Source: Archangiaceae bacterium (lineage in GTDB: Bacteria > Myxococcota > Myxococcia > Myxococcales > Myxococcaceae). From it: DNA of 6,836 nucleotides. This document shows positions 6,355 through 6,836 of the stretch, piece after piece. A program made the position numbers and the translations under genes. Positions within the stretch are counted from its first letter, which is position 1; each line of letters opens with the position of its first letter. The stretch covers positions 1-6,836 of the forward strand of contig JAHFDQ010000345.1 of assembly GCA_023248915.1 (NCBI GenBank), read 5' to 3'. The notes below the pieces were generated by a model, which saw only the letters and a list, made by a program, of their open reading frames with translations, was not told where the DNA came from and ran no database searches.

Positions 6355-6836
6355 GGCGTTCTCGGCCGTCGCCGCGTCCCCGGCCGGTTTCGGGCGCCGG
6401 CGCCGTATCGGCTGGCCGTCCCGCGTGAGCACGATGTCGGTGGGGCGGTCGAGCGACTGCAAGTCCTTCCGCTTCACCTCGGGCAATTCGATGTGGGCCT
6501 CGGGTACCACCCACTGGCGCAGGTCCACCCGGCGCGCGGACAGGTCGCCCTCGAAGCTCGACCCGAACGACGCCACCGCGAAGAGCTGGTCGTCGTAGAC
6601 GACGGGAAAGTGCGTCGCCTTCGCCTCGCCCGTCAGCCGGAAGGTCGGGCCCGAACGAATCGCCTCGGCGGTCGCCCGCAGCTCTCCGCCGCCGCTCTGG
6701 GCGACGAATTCCACCAGCCGGGCGCGGTCGCCCGTCGCCTCGAGCAGCAGCTGCACCTTCCGGTAGTCGCCGTACCCCAGCAGCCCCACCCGGCCGTCGT
6801 TCCACTCGAAGGTGCCCTTGAAGTCGGGCACGTCGT
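5596..6836 (-). CDS. tamB: Translocation and assembly module protein TamB, C-terminal part (5' end beyond window)
   Basis: The frame is open to the right edge (412 codons plus stop), so the true start lies outside; a GTG at 6831 is internal. The C-terminal half is typical of the TamB/DUF490 domain: beta-rich repeats with few cysteines, VNVNGTYVSEREGVTVTVAISG, LSESEIYTLLATGRR, the AAQA-like ITGAQAASVIGSLAASQLRTVLAKKLPLDVFSIE, then VEAGTYLSDKVYLGYTGQI, HEVKLEYQISPRWSFEAKYG and a final LVWSKDY strand. In Proteobacteria TamB spans the periplasm from an inner-membrane anchor, and its C-terminus engages the Omp85 protein TamA. It acts in outer-membrane protein assembly and phospholipid transport. 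A tamA-like gene would be expected nearby, but none is in view. The last 759 coding bases are duplicated at 3303-4061, so the 3' end may have been exchanged by recombination. Confidence 0.88.
   Translation of the reverse strand, partial: DVPDFKGTFEWNDGRVGLLGYGDYRKVQLLLEATGDRARLVEFVAQSGGGELRATAEAIRSGPTFRLTGEAKATHFPVVYDDQLFAVASFGSSFEGDLSARRVDLRQWVVPEAHIELPEVKRKDLQSLDRPTDIVLTRDGQPIRRRRPKPAGDAATAENAPKRQGAQPRVYSAVLVAPRNVWVKGSDVQVELGLSEGFRLEYAQALQLFGEVRVLRGRADVIGRRFDVQKDSQVRFAGPAATPYVNVNGTYVSEREGVTVTVAISGRGKDLTLKPSSQPPLSESEIYTLLATGRRTLKRDSGATITGAQAASVIGSLAASQLRTVLAKKLPLDVFSIEAGETGLAGTRVEAGTYLSDKVYLGYTGQIGADPAKGENSHEVKLEYQISPRWSFEAKYGDARAGGADLVWSKDY

Noticed and set aside
5168..6805. 545-codon minus-strand frame over tamB and the spacer, and the similar frame at 3229-4407
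   Set aside because: These are Arg/Gly-rich shadows of the tamB frame. They look conserved with each other only because the DNA is duplicated.

Overview
The base composition (very high GC, with G/C at almost every third codon position), the secreted FG-GAP protein and the TamB C-terminus suggest a myxobacterium or a close relative in the Myxococcota. That placement is an inference from style; no taxonomic marker gene is present. Every gene I can support lies on the minus strand, so the window reads right to left in biological order.

Layout in transcription order: (1) 6836-5596, the 3' part of tamB, whose product is the inner-membrane-anchored partner of an outer-membrane assembly pore; its 5' end is outside the window. 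(2) 5595-5172, a non-coding stretch with a GC hairpin. (3) 5171-4191, a DUF1016/YhcG-family PD-(D/E)xK nuclease gene with an intact catalytic core and a shortened C-terminal tail. (4) 4190-4062, a short junction with two mutually exclusive hairpins. (5) 4061-3278, a second copy of the last 784 bp of the tamB region, about 99% identical to the first and without the rest of the gene. (6) 3250-2795, a remnant of a DUF4143 (AAA-ATPase-associated) gene that has lost its front and a central core segment. (7) 2663-1, a secreted protein with a perfectly regular 63-residue FG-GAP array that runs off the left edge.

The main signal is the middle. The tamB 3' end is duplicated around an accessory nuclease gene, and all 8 nucleotide differences between the two copies are synonymous. 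I read this as foreign or strain-variant DNA that entered by homologous recombination in the tamB 3' end, restoring an intact tamB while leaving the displaced end behind. The decayed DUF4143 gene and an 18-bp motif shared by both downstream flanks suggest that the spot downstream of tamB has been rearranged more than once. I do not see a complete new multi-gene system. The supportable result is a nuclease cargo bracketed by a conserved-gene 3' end, next to a highly homogenised surface-protein repeat array.
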